The notes under the pieces were generated by a model. That model was not told where the DNA came from, did no database searches, and worked only from the letters and a program-made list of their open reading frames with translations. A DNA stretch of 25,000 nucleotides from NCBI GenBank assembly GCA_963575745.1, contig CAUYUJ010021030.1:56293-81292 (forward strand), read 5' to 3'. Below, piece after piece: positions 24,865 to 25,000 of the stretch (position 1 is the stretch's first letter; each line of letters starts with the position of its first letter). The DNA comes from Prorocentrum cordatum (taxonomy: Eukaryota; Sar; Dinophyceae; Prorocentrales; Prorocentraceae). The position numbers and the translations under genes are program-made.

Positions 24865-25000
24865 TCTGGGATCTCCAAAAAATCTTCCCGCGAATCTTCA
24901 ACCAATGTTGAATCGAAAATAAAATCTCCAAGAAATCTTCGCTTGTTGGAATCTCAAACGGAATCTCCAAAAAATCTTCGCCTCTTGAAATCTTCAGCGA
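24848..25000. repeat. Minisatellite based on GGAATCTCCAAAAAATCTTC
   Basis: Copies lie at 24848-24861 (partial), 24868-24892, 24921-24942, 24948-24960 (partial) and 24960-24982, separated by CTTG- or AACC-containing spacers. On the minus strand the unit reads GAAGATTTTTTGGAGATTCC, which in frame gives EDFLEIP. A CTCAG|GCGG acceptor-like site at its lower end suggests it may be an intron, or the 5' side, of the RNase H-bearing gene. Confidence 0.75.

Overview
The window looks like nuclear DNA of a core dinoflagellate. The support is: a relict dinoflagellate spliced leader at 11087-11108 (21 of 22 bases match, minus strand); degenerate retroelement remnants whose motifs fit a LINE (endonuclease plus reverse transcriptase) and a Ty1/copia RNase H; intron acceptors followed by G (AG|G); high GC; and an unusually large share of simple and tandem repeats. 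No bacterial-style operon, RNA gene or CRISPR array is visible. I could not confirm a single complete, intact gene. Species cannot be fixed from this sequence alone.

Layout. 1-2060: exons of an unrecognised minus-strand gene, with frame breaks. 2060-2800: homopolymer C/G tracts around two possible minus-strand exons. 2800-3600: a minus-strand gene interrupted by one in-frame stop. 3680-4205: hexamer and AAGCT satellites. 4335-5013: a terminal minus-strand exon containing an exact 18-bp tandem repeat. 5000-6670: short repeats, a 99-bp triplication and a poly-A tract. 6680-6781: a nested inverted repeat. 7197-11108: a degenerate LINE on the minus strand that starts with the spliced leader and runs through a coiled-coil N-terminus, an endonuclease and a reverse transcriptase. 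11109-13045: a purine tract followed by two satellite blocks.

13100-18800: GC-rich DNA with a few possible exons and two related foldback (MITE-like) elements. 18500-20970: a minus-strand gene remnant crossed by a 171-bp foldback element that behaves like an intron: removing it leaves the reading frame open. 21230-22430: simple repeats, mainly GA. 22480-24040: possible minus-strand exons. 24039-24864: a copia-type RNase H domain with one frameshift. 24848-25000: a short minisatellite.

Nearly every coding or retroelement segment I trust lies on the minus strand, as expected for dinoflagellate unidirectional gene arrays. Most show frameshifts or stops, so the region reads as a graveyard of retroposed and decaying sequence with a few possible host exons. 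The strongest observations are the spliced-leader-tagged LINE and the intron-like foldback element.
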